Part shown: positions 27,211 through 36,999 of the stretch, piece by piece
How positions within the stretch are numbered: position 1 is the first letter of the stretch
Layout: each line of letters opens with the position of its first letter
Made by a program: the position numbers and the translations under genes
Notes under the pieces: model-generated
What the model saw: only the letters and a program-made list of their open reading frames with translations
Database searches by the model: none
What the model was told of the DNA's origin: nothing
From: Dyadobacter sp. CY345
GTDB lineage: Bacteria > Bacteroidota > Bacteroidia > Cytophagales > Spirosomataceae
Direction: 5' to 3'
DNA: 64,000 bases
NCBI RefSeq assembly: GCF_021502725.1
Contig: NZ_JAKFFS010000002.1
Span: 310,001 to 374,000 of the forward strand

Positions 27211-27437
27211 TTGATATAATATTTTATGGTGATTTAATAGGATAAAGTTACCATATACTCGATTGTCATTTCCACCGCTCCAATATCCGGTATTTGCTCT
27301 GTATTGATATTTTTAATAGCTTAAATTCTGAAATAGGTAAAAGTGGTAAAGAACGCTGCCAAAATTGAATCAGTAAACTTAACCCAAGACACTTCAAGCC
27401 ATACTAATTGCCAACAGCTAAAAGCTAACCGCTGATC

Positions 27438-28283
27438 ATGAAAATAATCCGTGAGAATATCGCACCAGACGAGGGAAGTTCTTTCAAGGTCCTGCTTACG
27501 CCGGGATTGAATGATACCTTTCTCTGGCATTTTCACCCGGAATATGAAATTGTGTTTGTCGAGGGAACGAGTGGAACACGACATGTGGGAGACCACACCT
27601 CTGTTTATGAGGGCAGTGATCTGGTTTTTATTGGCCCAAATATTCCGCATCTGAACTTTGATTATGGCGTTCGCACGGAATGTGAGCAGGTGATTATTCA
27701 AATGAAGGAAAATTTTCTTGGGAAAGACTTCCTGGACATTCCTGAGTTAAAATCAATAAAATCACTTTTTCAAAATTCACATTACGGGCTTTCTTTTTCG
27801 GGATTAACAAAACAAATTGCAGGGGAAAAATTGAAAGAATTGCCAAAACTTGAACATTTCGATCAGCTTATGTCGCTGCTCCAAATTTTAAAATTACTGG
27901 CTTCGTCAGACGATATAACCGTTTTAAATAGTTTGCCCGCCGGTAACAAATCGCTTCAAAAGGAGCAAATGCGCATGGATTCAATTTATAAATATGTAGA
28001 AACGCATTTTGATCAGCGGCCGGATGTTAATTTTATAGCAGAACAAGTCAATCTAACAACTGCCGCTTTTTGCAGGTTTTTCAAGAAAAATACGAAGATG
28101 ACCTTTACAGATTTTGTGAATCAGTATCGTATCAACCAGGCGAAAAATTATTTATTGCAGGATAAAACTATTTCTGAAACCTGCTTCGCTGTTGGTTTTG
28201 AAAGTTTGTCTTATTTTAACAAATTGTTCAGGAAAATAGAAGGCGAAAATCCGTCGGAATTTAAGAAGCGGTATTTGAAATAA
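27438..28283 (+). CDS. AraC-family transcriptional regulator with cupin sensor
   Basis: The 281-residue protein has an N-terminal cupin domain (FLWHFHPEYEIVFVEGTSGTRHVGDH at residues 30-55, SDLVFIGPNIPHLNF near 70) and a C-terminal double helix-turn-helix (FIAEQVNLTTAAFCRFFKKNTKMTFTDFVNQYRINQAKNYLL, then ISETCFAVGFESLSYFNKLFRKIEGENPSEFKKRY). The cupin probably binds a small sugar or related ligand. It is divergent from the phytanoyl-CoA-type dioxygenase gene, the most likely target. Confidence 0.9.
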   Translation: MKIIRENIAPDEGSSFKVLLTPGLNDTFLWHFHPEYEIVFVEGTSGTRHVGDHTSVYEGSDLVFIGPNIPHLNFDYGVRTECEQVIIQMKENFLGKDFLDIPELKSIKSLFQNSHYGLSFSGLTKQIAGEKLKELPKLEHFDQLMSLLQILKLLASSDDITVLNSLPAGNKSLQKEQMRMDSIYKYVETHFDQRPDVNFIAEQVNLTTAAFCRFFKKNTKMTFTDFVNQYRINQAKNYLLQDKTISETCFAVGFESLSYFNKLFRKIEGENPSEFKKRYLK

Positions 28284-28330
28284 AGAGTAGCTTCCAAGCA
28301 TCGTATTTCAGAAATTTCCATAACGTTAGT

Positions 28331-28356
28331 AGCTCGATAGAGCTCCCTGTTTCTAG
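28331..28356 (+). repeat. dispersed palindromic repeat, unit 3
   Basis: AGCTCGATAGAGCT followed by CCCTGTTTCTAG; matches the family described for 8963-8989. Confidence 0.65.
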
Positions 28357-28382
28357 GATTTAGGAATTAAACTAATCTTGTC

Positions 28383-28409
28383 GGCTCCATAGGAGCCTCC
28401 TTTTCTTGT
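28383..28409 (+). repeat. dispersed palindromic repeat, unit 4
   Basis: GGCTCC-ATA-GGAGCC followed by a degraded tail (TCCTTTTCTTG). Confidence 0.6.
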
Positions 28410-28483
28410 AAGCCGATTCACCTGAATAAGCCCGAACTTTGTGCTTGATTTAAAATAAAAACTTACTACTCAAACACCTTACT

Positions 28484-29476
28484 ATGTACATCAATCGCTA
28501 TCTACATCCCCTGGTTCTTTATTATTATTCCTGGCGGATGATTCTGCTTTCGCTTTTTACCGGATCTGCCGCCATTTTATCGTACGAATATCTGGGTTGG
28601 CAATGGGTTGCGATTCCCTGGCTGCCGGTATCGCTGATTGGTACGGCAACGGCTTTTTTTGTTGGTTTTAAAAACAACCAATCCTACGACAGAAGCTGGG
28701 AGGCAAGAACGGTCTGGGGCGCCATCACCAACAATAGTCGTTCGCTAAGTGCAGCACTGCGGGCTTTTGTTGGAAATGATAATGGCACGGCGGTTGATGA
28801 AGAAATCCGTATAATCATATACCGGCATATCGGTTGGTTATATGCACTGAAAAATGCCATGGCGCAACGAACAAGCTGGGAACACAAAGACAAAGCGAGT
28901 GAGCGCCAACGAAAAGCATTGGGGACGGAACTTGAAACTTTTGATAAAGAAATCGTTCGTTATCTGTCATCAGAGGAAGTTGCATGGATGAAAACAAAGA
29001 AGAATATGGCGACGCAATTGCTCGACAGGCAATCTCAACATATCAGCCATTTGAGAAAAAGAGAGCTGATTGACACTTACCAGCATATAGAGTTGCAAAG
29101 ACTGATCGCTTCGTTGTATGATGAACAGGGAAAGAGTGAAAGAATTAAAAATACACCTTTTCCACGCCAGTATGCGACGACTTCAATTGTCTTCATTTTC
29201 ATTTTTATGACGCTCTTGCCATTCGGCTTGCTGACAGAATTTTTGAAATTAGGCGATCAATATATGTGGCTTCTCATTCCATTTAATATGATCGTTTCCT
29301 GGGTTTTTATGTTTATGGAATACACCGGCGATGTCAGTGAAAATCCATTCGAAGGCTTGCTGAATGATGTTCCGGTAAGAACCATTGTTCGAAATATTGA
29401 GATCGATCTTAAAGATATGTTAAACGAAGATAATCTTCCCTCAAAGTGTCCTCCGTTTTTAGGCGCAATCTTCTAG
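28484..29476 (+). CDS. bestrophin-family (UPF0187) anion channel
   Basis: The 330-residue membrane protein matches bacterial bestrophins. The N-terminal helices are WRMILLSLFTGSAAIL and WLPVSLIGTATAFFVGFKNN, followed by the typical SYDRSWEARTVWGAITNNSR at residues 66-85. Further membrane segments lie around 228-275 (TSIVFIFIFMTLLPFGLL, MIVSWVFMFMEYTGD), and ENPFEGLLNDVP closes the conserved part. Bacterial bestrophins form pentameric channels that conduct chloride or, in some, sodium. It stands alone after a repeat-bearing gap. Confidence 0.9.
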   Translation: MYINRYLHPLVLYYYSWRMILLSLFTGSAAILSYEYLGWQWVAIPWLPVSLIGTATAFFVGFKNNQSYDRSWEARTVWGAITNNSRSLSAALRAFVGNDNGTAVDEEIRIIIYRHIGWLYALKNAMAQRTSWEHKDKASERQRKALGTELETFDKEIVRYLSSEEVAWMKTKKNMATQLLDRQSQHISHLRKRELIDTYQHIELQRLIASLYDEQGKSERIKNTPFPRQYATTSIVFIFIFMTLLPFGLLTEFLKLGDQYMWLLIPFNMIVSWVFMFMEYTGDVSENPFEGLLNDVPVRTIVRNIEIDLKDMLNEDNLPSKCPPFLGAIF

Positions 29477-29605
29477 CATTATACTTTAAAATAGTATAAA
29501 TAAGGTAATTCAAGGACTAATCAGTAATATTTCATGATTAGGCAAATGGTTAAATCAATATTCCTAATTTAGGAAATCCGAAACCAAAATACAGTTAGAC
29601 AACCT

Positions 29606-31156
29606 ATGAAAAAACTATCCGGGCTCTCGCTTGGGTTGCTTCTGGCAACTTCAATTTTAACCCAGGCACAAACAAAAGATCCGATTATTGAAGGCATCGT
29701 AAAAGAAGCCAATGAAAATTCCCAGCTTGAAAAGCTTGGACATGAATTAATGGATGTGATTGGGCCGCGTCTTGTCGGCTCTCCTCAAATGCAACAGGCA
29801 AATGAATGGGCGGTTGCAAAATATAAGGATTGGAATATCACTGCGAAAAATGAAAAATGGGGCGAATGGCGCGGATGGGAACGAGGTGCGTCGCATATCG
29901 ATATGGTCTCGCCGCGAGTAAAATCACTGGAAGGTATGCAGCTCGCATGGAGCCCCTCGACGGCTGGGAAGACGGTCACTGCTGATGTTATAATTATTCC
30001 GGACCTTGCGGATTCACTGGCTTTTGCAAAATGGCTTCCAACGGTTAAAGGCAAATTCGTAATGATCAGTATGTTGCAGCCAACAGGTCGCCCGGATTAT
30101 AACTGGCAGGAATTTGCAACGAAAGAATCATTTGAAAAAATGAAAAAGGAGCGTGATATCCAGACCGAAGCCTGGGCTAAACGTATTTCAAAAACAGGAT
30201 ATTCGTTACGTACACTTCCCGTAGCACTGGAAAAAGCAGGTGCTGTTGGCGTTGTCGCTTCTTATTGGTCAAAAGGATTTGGCGCGAACAAAATTTTTGG
30301 CGCAACAACCAAAAAAGTACCAACAGTTGACATTGCTTTGGAAGATTATGGTCTGTTATATCGTTTAGCGGAATCGGGACATACACCCAAAATCAGCGTA
30401 AGAGCTGATTCAAAAGAAAATGGCGTGGTACCAACTTTTAATACGATTGCGGAAATTAAAGGAACAGAAAAGCCGGAAGAATATGTAATTCTTTCGGCGC
30501 ATTTTGACTCGTGGGACGGTGGTACAGGAGCGACAGACAATGGAACGGGAACGCTGACGATGATGGAGGCGATGCGGATTTTAAAGAAAATTTATCCAAA
30601 TCCAAAAAGAACAATTCTAGTTGGTCACTGGGGAAGTGAGGAGCAGGGTTTGAATGGTTCACGAGCCTTCGTTGAGGATCATCCTGAAATTGTAAAAAAT
30701 ATTCAGGCTGTTTTTAATCAGGATAATGGAACCGGCCGTGTTGTAAATCTTGCCGGTCAGGGCTTCCTGAATTCTTATGATTACCTGGGACGCTGGTTGT
30801 CAAAAGTTCCTTCAAATATCAAGGATCAGATCGAAACAAGATTTCCTGGTGCGCCGGGAGCAGGCGGTTCTGACTTTGCTTCATTTGTTGCGGCGAGTGC
30901 TCCTGCATTTTCTTTAAGCTCGCTTAACTGGTCTTATGGAACTTACACCTGGCATACCAACCGTGATACGTACGATAAAATCGTTTTCGATGATGTTCGT
31001 AACAATGCAATTTTAGCTGCGATCATGGCTTATCAGGCTAGTGAGGATCCTGTGAAAACATCACGCGAAAAAAGCGTTCTCCCTGCAAATGCCAAAGGAG
31101 AACCTGGTGCCTGGCCGGCTTTGAGAAGTCCTACACGTAAGGGTGGGATGGACTGA
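29606..31156 (+). CDS. M28-family zinc aminopeptidase, secreted
   Basis: The 516-residue protein has a signal peptide (GLLLATSILTQAQ) and an M28 catalytic domain after a PA-type insert. The zinc site is complete: His in LSAHFDSWDGG near residue 298, Asp in GATDNGTGTLTMME near 310, the Glu pair in GHWGSEEQGLNGSR near 347, Asp in NQDNGTGR near 373, and His in TYTWHTNRDTYDKI near 453. It is probably an exported aminopeptidase or carboxypeptidase Q-like enzyme that serves peptide scavenging. Confidence 0.92.
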   Translation: MKKLSGLSLGLLLATSILTQAQTKDPIIEGIVKEANENSQLEKLGHELMDVIGPRLVGSPQMQQANEWAVAKYKDWNITAKNEKWGEWRGWERGASHIDMVSPRVKSLEGMQLAWSPSTAGKTVTADVIIIPDLADSLAFAKWLPTVKGKFVMISMLQPTGRPDYNWQEFATKESFEKMKKERDIQTEAWAKRISKTGYSLRTLPVALEKAGAVGVVASYWSKGFGANKIFGATTKKVPTVDIALEDYGLLYRLAESGHTPKISVRADSKENGVVPTFNTIAEIKGTEKPEEYVILSAHFDSWDGGTGATDNGTGTLTMMEAMRILKKIYPNPKRTILVGHWGSEEQGLNGSRAFVEDHPEIVKNIQAVFNQDNGTGRVVNLAGQGFLNSYDYLGRWLSKVPSNIKDQIETRFPGAPGAGGSDFASFVAASAPAFSLSSLNWSYGTYTWHTNRDTYDKIVFDDVRNNAILAAIMAYQASEDPVKTSREKSVLPANAKGEPGAWPALRSPTRKGGMD

Positions 31157-31230
31157 TTTAATGGTTAATTGTTAATGATTAAGGGTTAATAAAATTGATT
31201 GGGTAAAATTTAGATTTTAGTTTTAATATC

Positions 31231-31269
31231 AAAAAAGGGCGTTTAGGGGTTTTCCTGACGCCCTTTTTT
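31231..31269. terminator. bidirectional terminator between convergent genes
   Basis: AAAAAAGGGCGT pairs perfectly with ACGCCCTTTTTT (12 bp, 15-nt loop), giving a T-run on both strands between the M28 gene and the GH88/105 gene. Confidence 0.9.
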
Positions 31270-31297
31270 GGTGATTTTTATTAAAAATAAATAGTTT

Positions 31298-32689
31298 CTA
31301 CTTTTTTTGAATAAGCTGAACGGAACTGTCATTGATTTCGAAAGACTTGTTTGCCAATAAATTAATAACCTCGGAACCAGCCATGATAACAGGCCCATAA
31401 CCATGTGCAGCAAACGGACTGATTGGTCTGTGGTAATAAAATGCCGGATCAAAACCCATTCCGGTTCCGACGCAAGTCCCTTCAACTTGTCCTTCCTTAT
31501 TGATTTTTGTGGAAACTGCGTTCCATGCAAGCAGCGTCATCGGCGCATAAGTTAATCCATCGACCCAGCCATTATTTATTGCTTTTGCAATGGAATAAGC
31601 ATAAATAGCAGTGGCAGAAGTTTCCAGGTAAGAATCATTCCGATCCAAAAGCTGATGCCAGAATCCTGAGCCGGACTGATAAGAAGCCAGACCACGGACA
31701 TGTGCTTTTAATAATTCCAAAATTTTAGGTCTTCCCGGATGATTGGCGGGCAATACATCCAGTAACTCAACTTTTGTTAAAATAGCCCAGCCGTTTGCAC
31801 GCGCCCAGTGGAATTCCGGATGATCAGTCATGCCTTCCACCCAGCCATGCATATATACGCCCTTGTCCTTATTGAACATGCGCCCGGAAATCTGCAATAC
31901 CTGTTTTACGGATTCGTCGTAGTATTTTTTTTCGCCGGTAAGTTTTCCCATTTGTGCCAAAGCGGGAACAGCCATAAATAAATCGTCGAGCCAGATCGTG
32001 TTTGGTTGAGGCCTGTTTCTGGCCAGTGATCCGTCTTTTAACTTATGTTCTTTGTTTAAAATATAATCGATATGGCTATCGATCAGCGGCCTGAAATTAC
32101 CTGTGGTGCCAGCCCTGGTTGCTTTGATCATCGCCGCGCACATAGCTCCACAATCGTCCAGCGCGTGCGGATCCACGAGTCCGCGCAAGGGACCAGCTGT
32201 TCCCCAGTCGGCATGCTCGGCGTTAGTCTTTTTGAAATATGGAACCGATTCAGCGATAAATTGGAGCCGTTTATCTGCATATTCTTTAAACTTCGGATCG
32301 CCGGTAACCTGACTTGCCAGAAGCATGGATGAATAAGTAACGCCCCATTCATAACTCACAATACGGTAATCACCTTTTTGCAATGCTGTATTTTGATCAA
32401 TTTTGGTTAGATCAGTTACTGGTTTCCCGGTTTTGCTGTCTACAAATGCAGTAGGCGTAACATTGTTCAGGTAAGCATAAATGCGGTTCAGATCTTTGAC
32501 AATATTTTCCTTTTTTACCAGACCATACGGAACCGGATAATCAGGCTGTAACAAATGCAAAGGCGTATTGGAATCATTTGCTTTTGTTTCATTGCGCTGA
32601 GCTGCAACGTACTGCGACCGGCCCAAAAACAATCCGCCAAGTATAGCGCCCTGAAATATAAAATTTTTAGATATAGATTTTACGTACAT
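31298..32689 (-). CDS. GH88/GH105-family unsaturated uronyl hydrolase
   Basis: The ATG at 32689 is preferred to the TTG four codons upstream; the protein is 463 residues. It has a signal-like N-terminus and an (alpha/alpha)6 barrel: VSYEWGVTYSSMLLASQVTGD near residue 105, DPHALDDCGAMCAAMIKA near 175, TIWLDDLFMAVPALAQMGK near 233 and HWARANGWAILTKVELLDVLP near 300. The conserved Asp residues and the WARANGW motif fit hydrolases that release 4,5-unsaturated uronates. It is separate from the pectin operon and has no copy of the 26-bp operator in its upstream region. Confidence 0.87.
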   Translation of the reverse strand: MYVKSISKNFIFQGAILGGLFLGRSQYVAAQRNETKANDSNTPLHLLQPDYPVPYGLVKKENIVKDLNRIYAYLNNVTPTAFVDSKTGKPVTDLTKIDQNTALQKGDYRIVSYEWGVTYSSMLLASQVTGDPKFKEYADKRLQFIAESVPYFKKTNAEHADWGTAGPLRGLVDPHALDDCGAMCAAMIKATRAGTTGNFRPLIDSHIDYILNKEHKLKDGSLARNRPQPNTIWLDDLFMAVPALAQMGKLTGEKKYYDESVKQVLQISGRMFNKDKGVYMHGWVEGMTDHPEFHWARANGWAILTKVELLDVLPANHPGRPKILELLKAHVRGLASYQSGSGFWHQLLDRNDSYLETSATAIYAYSIAKAINNGWVDGLTYAPMTLLAWNAVSTKINKEGQVEGTCVGTGMGFDPAFYYHRPISPFAAHGYGPVIMAGSEVINLLANKSFEINDSSVQLIQKK

Positions 32690-32868
32690 GTGTAGCCTCA
32701 AATTGCTGGTTGTAAAATTGTATTAACATGGTATACAAATATGATAATTTAAAGTAGTTTGACATTCCCGTACTTACCTGCTTACTCAAAGAATATTGTT
32801 GCCAAAAATTTAAAAATAAGTGCCTACAATGCTTAGCTTTGAATGATATCAACTTGTCATTAGAGATT

Positions 32869-34260
32869 ATGCATTTCATCCAGACCATAGAAGCACCGGA
32901 AAAGACACTTCTACTTCGTACGTTTGAGGCAGGTACGGAACCTGAAAATCAGGAATTATTTAAGGCGGACAAAGGCGAGATCTGGTGGCCTACAGAAAAC
33001 GAAATTTGGCTGGGATTAGGAAAAACACCAAAACTCCCTGTTATACTAAAAACTTTCCGTTCGGCTTTTTTTAAACGCAAAGACCGCTGGCTTGAAAATA
33101 TCATTCTGGACGCAATGGGTAAATCTTCGGAATGGATTGAAAACGCGGTGAATGGCATTATTTTAGGTGGTTATAATTTACAGCTATACAAGACCGAGCC
33201 GAAGTTGTTCAGTTCATTTTTTGGCGAAAACGGTAAGTTGTTTATTCTGACTGATAAAATTTCGGATGAAAACGAGGCAGCAATCAATACTGCTGCCAAA
33301 ACTGCGGCGGTTCAGATGCGTGTTATGGATTTGATGAATGCGCCTTCCAATTATAAATCCCCTGAAAAGTTAGCGGAATGGGCAGTTGAATCCGGGCAAA
33401 AGAACAATTATAAAGTCACGATCCTGGATAAAAACAAGCTCAACGAGCTTCACATGTATGCTTTGCTGGCTGTCAGCAAAGGAAGTGATGCGCCGCCAGT
33501 GATGATCGTGACCGAATACGTTCCTGAAAAATATGAGAAAACGATTACGCTTGTTGGTAAAGGCGTAACGTTTGATACGGGTGGAATATCGATCAAACCT
33601 TCTGCCAGTATGCACTTGATGAAGAGTGATATGGGCGGCGCAGCGGCAGTGCTTGGAATTGTTGAACTGGCTGCACAGCTCAAACTGCCGGTCAGGATTA
33701 TTGGTGTAGTACCTTCAACAGAAAATTCCATCGACGGATTGTCGATGAAACCGGGTGATGTTATCAAATCCTATGCAGGAAAAACCATCGAAGTCATTGA
33801 TACAGACGCAGAGGGGAGACTGATTCTGGCTGATGGATTGAGTTATGCAGTCAGAGAATTCAAGCCTGATGTTGTAATTGATCTTGCGACGTTAACAGGA
33901 AGCGTTATTCAAACCCTTGGTTATGAGGCTGCGGGATTATTTTCTGTAAGTGATAATCTTGCAGCTGATCTGACAAAAGCAGGAGAAAAAACGGGTGAGC
34001 GTTTATGGCGTTTGCCGGTTTGGGATGAGTATAAAGAAGAGATTTCCTCAGATATCGCTGACTTGAAAAACTATCATGGAAAACCGCTGGCCGGTGCGAT
34101 TGTTGCTGCCAAATTCCTGGAAGTGTTTACAGATGAACATCCTGAATGGGCGCATTTAGATATTGCCGGAATGGCGTTTGGAGATAATGAATTTGCCCCT
34201 GGCCGTGCGGGAACCGGATACGGAATTCGTTTGCTAAGAGATTATTTATCAGCATTGTAA
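32869..34260 (+). CDS. leucyl aminopeptidase (M17)
   Basis: The ATG at 32869 gives 463 residues; the upstream TTG start adds ten residues without family support. The C-terminal M17 catalytic domain shows GKGVTFDTGGISIKPSASM, HLMKSDMGGAAAVLG, and the signature as DTDAEGRLILADGL (family pattern NTDAEGRL, first residue changed to Asp). The Lys and acidic residues that bind two zinc ions are retained. The N-terminal domain is shorter and divergent, as is common in Bacteroidota. It is cytoplasmic and probably completes peptide turnover. Confidence 0.92.
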   Translation: MHFIQTIEAPEKTLLLRTFEAGTEPENQELFKADKGEIWWPTENEIWLGLGKTPKLPVILKTFRSAFFKRKDRWLENIILDAMGKSSEWIENAVNGIILGGYNLQLYKTEPKLFSSFFGENGKLFILTDKISDENEAAINTAAKTAAVQMRVMDLMNAPSNYKSPEKLAEWAVESGQKNNYKVTILDKNKLNELHMYALLAVSKGSDAPPVMIVTEYVPEKYEKTITLVGKGVTFDTGGISIKPSASMHLMKSDMGGAAAVLGIVELAAQLKLPVRIIGVVPSTENSIDGLSMKPGDVIKSYAGKTIEVIDTDAEGRLILADGLSYAVREFKPDVVIDLATLTGSVIQTLGYEAAGLFSVSDNLAADLTKAGEKTGERLWRLPVWDEYKEEISSDIADLKNYHGKPLAGAIVAAKFLEVFTDEHPEWAHLDIAGMAFGDNEFAPGRAGTGYGIRLLRDYLSAL

Positions 34261-34363
34261 CTCACATTTATTTGTCGTTTGTTGCAATTTTGTGTTTTAG
34301 TTTAAATTAACAGATAAGTAAATTTTAAATTTTCGGATCACAGAAAATTAACTGCCGGCTTAC

Positions 34364-34393
34364 TTGATAAATAGCTAGTTTTTGCTAGATTTG
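34364..34393 (+). promoter_or_regulatory. Bacteroidota-type promoter for the ATP-grasp gene
   Basis: TTG (34364-34366), 19 nt, then TAGATTTG (34386-34393), an exact fit to the TTG / TAnnTTTG consensus. The ATG at 34470 is 76 nt downstream. Confidence 0.6.
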
Positions 34394-34469
34394 GAAAAGG
34401 AAGTTTTCTGAAATTTTCTTGTCGGATAATCAGGATCCGATCAGCATAGTATCACTCAAACTACATTTT

Positions 34470-35684
34470 ATGGCGCGTCCTTTAACTTTTTTATGTATTT
34501 CAACCTATTTCAAGGGAAATGATTTCCTGAGAGCCTGCAAAAATGCCGGCAATATTGTCTATTTGCTAACAGCCAAAAAACTGGATCAGAAACCCTGGGC
34601 GAGAGAATCCGTAGACGAGTTTTTTTACATAGAAGAAGGAGAAGACAAAACATACAACATGGACGAGGTTGTTACCGGCCTTGCCTACATCATGCGCAGC
34701 CGGATGATCGATCGGGTTGTGGCGCTTGATGATTTCGATGTTGAAAAAGCAGCCTTGATCAGAGAATATTTCCGTATTCCCGGTATGGGGCAGACAACCG
34801 GAAAATATTTCCGTGACAAACTCGCGATGCGTACCAAAGCAGCTGAATCAGGAATTCTGGTTCCGGGTTTTTGCGGATTGTTCAATGATGAAGTGATTAA
34901 TAAATTTATAGATGAAAATGCCGGTCCGTGGATGATCAAACCGCGTTCAGAAGCTTCGGCAACTGGTATAAAAAAGCTGCATACCCGGGAAGAATTATGG
35001 GAGACAATTCATGAGCTGGGCGATAAAAGACACGCCTACCTGGTTGAGCAGTTCAAACCGGGAGACGTCTATCACGTAGATTCATTGTCGATGAACGGCC
35101 GGGTAATTTTTACCTGGAACAGTAAATATCTTGCTCCTCCGTTTGATGTCGCGCACGGTGGAGGCATTTTCAGATCAGTAACTGTTCCGTTTGATTCTTC
35201 CGAAGCACATGCGTTAGAAACTCTATCGATTGATGTTTTGAAGGCCTTTGGTCTGCGTCACAGCGCTTCGCATACAGAAGTGATCCGCTCGAAAGACGAT
35301 GGAAAATATTATTTTCTTGAAACATCATCGAGAGTTGGCGGTGCTCACCTTTCTGAATTGGTAGAGGCCTCTTCCGGTATCAATCTCTGGAAAGAATGGG
35401 CGAAAATGGAGACTGCGGAAGCCAAGGGTGAAATTTTTAAATTACCGCCGAGCCGTAAGGAATATGCGGGAATAATCATTTCGCTGACCAGGCAGCAATG
35501 GCCGGACACGTCAGTTTTTAATGATCCTGAAATTGTTTGGAGAATGAACGAGGAATATCATATCGGACTAGTCGTGCGGTCAAAATCAAGGGACAGAGTG
35601 ATGGAGCTTTTGGATAAATATGCTGAGATTGTTCAGGAAGATTATCACGCTTCCGCACCGGCACCTGATCGTCCTACGCATTAA
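34470..35684 (+). CDS. ATP-grasp domain protein
   Basis: The ATG at 34470 (404 residues) is preferred over the TTG at 34419. Residues 100-320 form an ATP-grasp fold: RDKLAMRTKAAESGILVPGF, WMIKPRSEASATGIKKL with the ATP-binding Lys, YLVEQFKPGDVYHVDSLS, and KYYFLETSSRVGGAH with the metal-binding Glu and Asn-like position. The N-terminal 95 residues form a Rossmann-like pre-ATP-grasp domain. The family ligates a carboxylate to an amine or thiol, but the substrates here are unknown, and no partner gene adjoins it. The C-terminus is proline- and His-rich. Confidence 0.8.
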   Translation: MARPLTFLCISTYFKGNDFLRACKNAGNIVYLLTAKKLDQKPWARESVDEFFYIEEGEDKTYNMDEVVTGLAYIMRSRMIDRVVALDDFDVEKAALIREYFRIPGMGQTTGKYFRDKLAMRTKAAESGILVPGFCGLFNDEVINKFIDENAGPWMIKPRSEASATGIKKLHTREELWETIHELGDKRHAYLVEQFKPGDVYHVDSLSMNGRVIFTWNSKYLAPPFDVAHGGGIFRSVTVPFDSSEAHALETLSIDVLKAFGLRHSASHTEVIRSKDDGKYYFLETSSRVGGAHLSELVEASSGINLWKEWAKMETAEAKGEIFKLPPSRKEYAGIIISLTRQQWPDTSVFNDPEIVWRMNEEYHIGLVVRSKSRDRVMELLDKYAEIVQEDYHASAPAPDRPTH

Positions 35685-35717
35685 TTTAATTCTCGTTTCA
35701 TTTAGAAGCAAATATTT

Positions 35718-35767
35718 AATAGCATTCCGGTTGTCAGTAATTAGTGTACAACCGGAATGCTATTTTT
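35718..35767 (+). terminator. rho-independent terminator after the ATP-grasp gene
   Basis: A perfect 17-bp stem starting AATAGCATTCCGG around a 13-nt loop, followed by TATTTTT. Confidence 0.85.
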
Positions 35768-35875
35768 ACATCAGGCTGAGTATAGTGCATATCCCGGGAG
35801 GATTTAGAAGCTGATTATCCATTTTGAAAATTTATAGATTTTCCGTTTTGATTAACGATTTCACTTCTAAAAAAC

Positions 35876-36439
35876 ATGCTTATGCTCAACCTTTCCAAAT
35901 CTCTGTTTTTCGCTTTATTCACACTTCTTATATTTTCAGGCTGTAAAAATGACGACGAAGAAATTGTTCCTAGAAGTGAAATTTCTTTCGACGGTGCCAC
36001 TTATGAGCTGGCCAATGGCCTGCTAATTGATTATGGTCAATATTCCAAATCAGAGGGTAATCAGCAGGTGCTGTTTCTATATTCATCCGGTATCACCATT
36101 CATGGAGCTGAGGGTGAGATCGATTCAACTTCCGGGAAAGGGCACGCCGTTTATTTCGAAATTTATAGTCCCGTTTCAAATGTGTTGGGCGATGGTGCGT
36201 ATGCTTTTGACAATTCCTCCACTTTTCTCTCTAAAACATTTGGCGGCTTTTCCTATATCGTTCTAAATGCTGACTACATTACTTCCGGCGGCGAAGTCCA
36301 CGCCATCATTGCAGGAAAGGTTACAGTTAAAAAAGTAGGAGATATTTACGATATTTCTTTTGACTGTGTTGAAGGTTCTGACGGGAAGAAGATATCCGGT
36401 TTTTACCACGGGGCGTTGAAGTTCTATGATGCAAAATAA
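35876..36439 (+). CDS. hypothetical lipoprotein
   Basis: The 187-residue protein has a lipoprotein signal (LIFSGC, Cys22) followed by acidic residues and a beta-rich domain (ISFDGATYELANGLLIDYG, AVYFEIYSP, VHAIIAGKVTVKKVG, ISGFYHGALKF). No family is recognised. Similar small lipoproteins with a repeated strand pattern are common in Bacteroidota. It stands alone, convergent with the NTF2-like gene across a hairpin. Confidence 0.65.
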   Translation: MLMLNLSKSLFFALFTLLIFSGCKNDDEEIVPRSEISFDGATYELANGLLIDYGQYSKSEGNQQVLFLYSSGITIHGAEGEIDSTSGKGHAVYFEIYSPVSNVLGDGAYAFDNSSTFLSKTFGGFSYIVLNADYITSGGEVHAIIAGKVTVKKVGDIYDISFDCVEGSDGKKISGFYHGALKFYDAK

Positions 36440-36442
36440 AAA

Positions 36443-36478
36443 GACAGTCAATCCGGATGTCCAGTTTGACTGCCTTTT
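36443..36478. terminator. terminator between convergent genes
   Basis: GACAGTCAA pairs with TTGACTGCC (9 bp, one wobble) around a 14-nt loop and is followed by TTTT on the plus strand; A residues at the left give a T-run on the minus strand. Confidence 0.65.
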
Positions 36479-36505
36479 ATAATCTTTCAATAATTCGGTT
36501 CGAAA

Positions 36506-36943
36506 TTACATCGGCATTTTAAACGCCTGACGACCTACTAATATCCAGTTTCCTTTCATTTTTTGCCAAACATAAAACACGCCTAATTTCACCGGGGCAG
36601 GATCTTTTCCTTTGTTATGTGTATCGCCCGACAAAGTATGACGAACCATAGCAACGTCACCAGAGACCGTAATTTTTTGATCCGCAATATCAATCCGCGT
36701 GAAATGTGACTCACCGCTTGTTAGAGCACGGATAAATTCTTTTTGATCTTCCAGCAAACCACTCGAATGTCCATAGGATAAAAGAGGGGATGTTAATTTC
36801 CCCAAAACCGCTGCATCAGCAGAAACGATTGCATTTTTCAATTTTTCAACCGCTTCACCGACTGCTTTCTCATCAGCCGTTTGAGCAAATGAAACAAGGC
36901 TGGCAAACATAAATAACGCGGCAACTAAAAATGTTTTTTTCAT
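36506..36943 (-). CDS. secreted NTF2-like (DUF4440/SnoaL-like) protein
   Basis: The 145-residue protein has a signal peptide (LVAALFMFASLVSFAQ) and an NTF2-like cone fold: VGEAVEKLKNAIVSADAAVLGKLTSPLLSYGHSSG, then FIRALTSGESHFTRIDIADQKITVSGDVAMVRHTLSG and a final WQKMKGNWILVGRQA. Members may be enzymes or ligand-binding proteins; no catalytic residue can be named. It lies 56 nt downstream of the MFS transporter gene on the same strand and could be the last gene of the pectin operon. Confidence 0.78.
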   Translation of the reverse strand: MKKTFLVAALFMFASLVSFAQTADEKAVGEAVEKLKNAIVSADAAVLGKLTSPLLSYGHSSGLLEDQKEFIRALTSGESHFTRIDIADQKITVSGDVAMVRHTLSGDTHNKGKDPAPVKLGVFYVWQKMKGNWILVGRQAFKMPM

Positions 36944-36999
36944 AACAATTAAGGATTTTTTTGAATTCGATAGCCGACAGCCGAATGCTGAAAGCCGCT

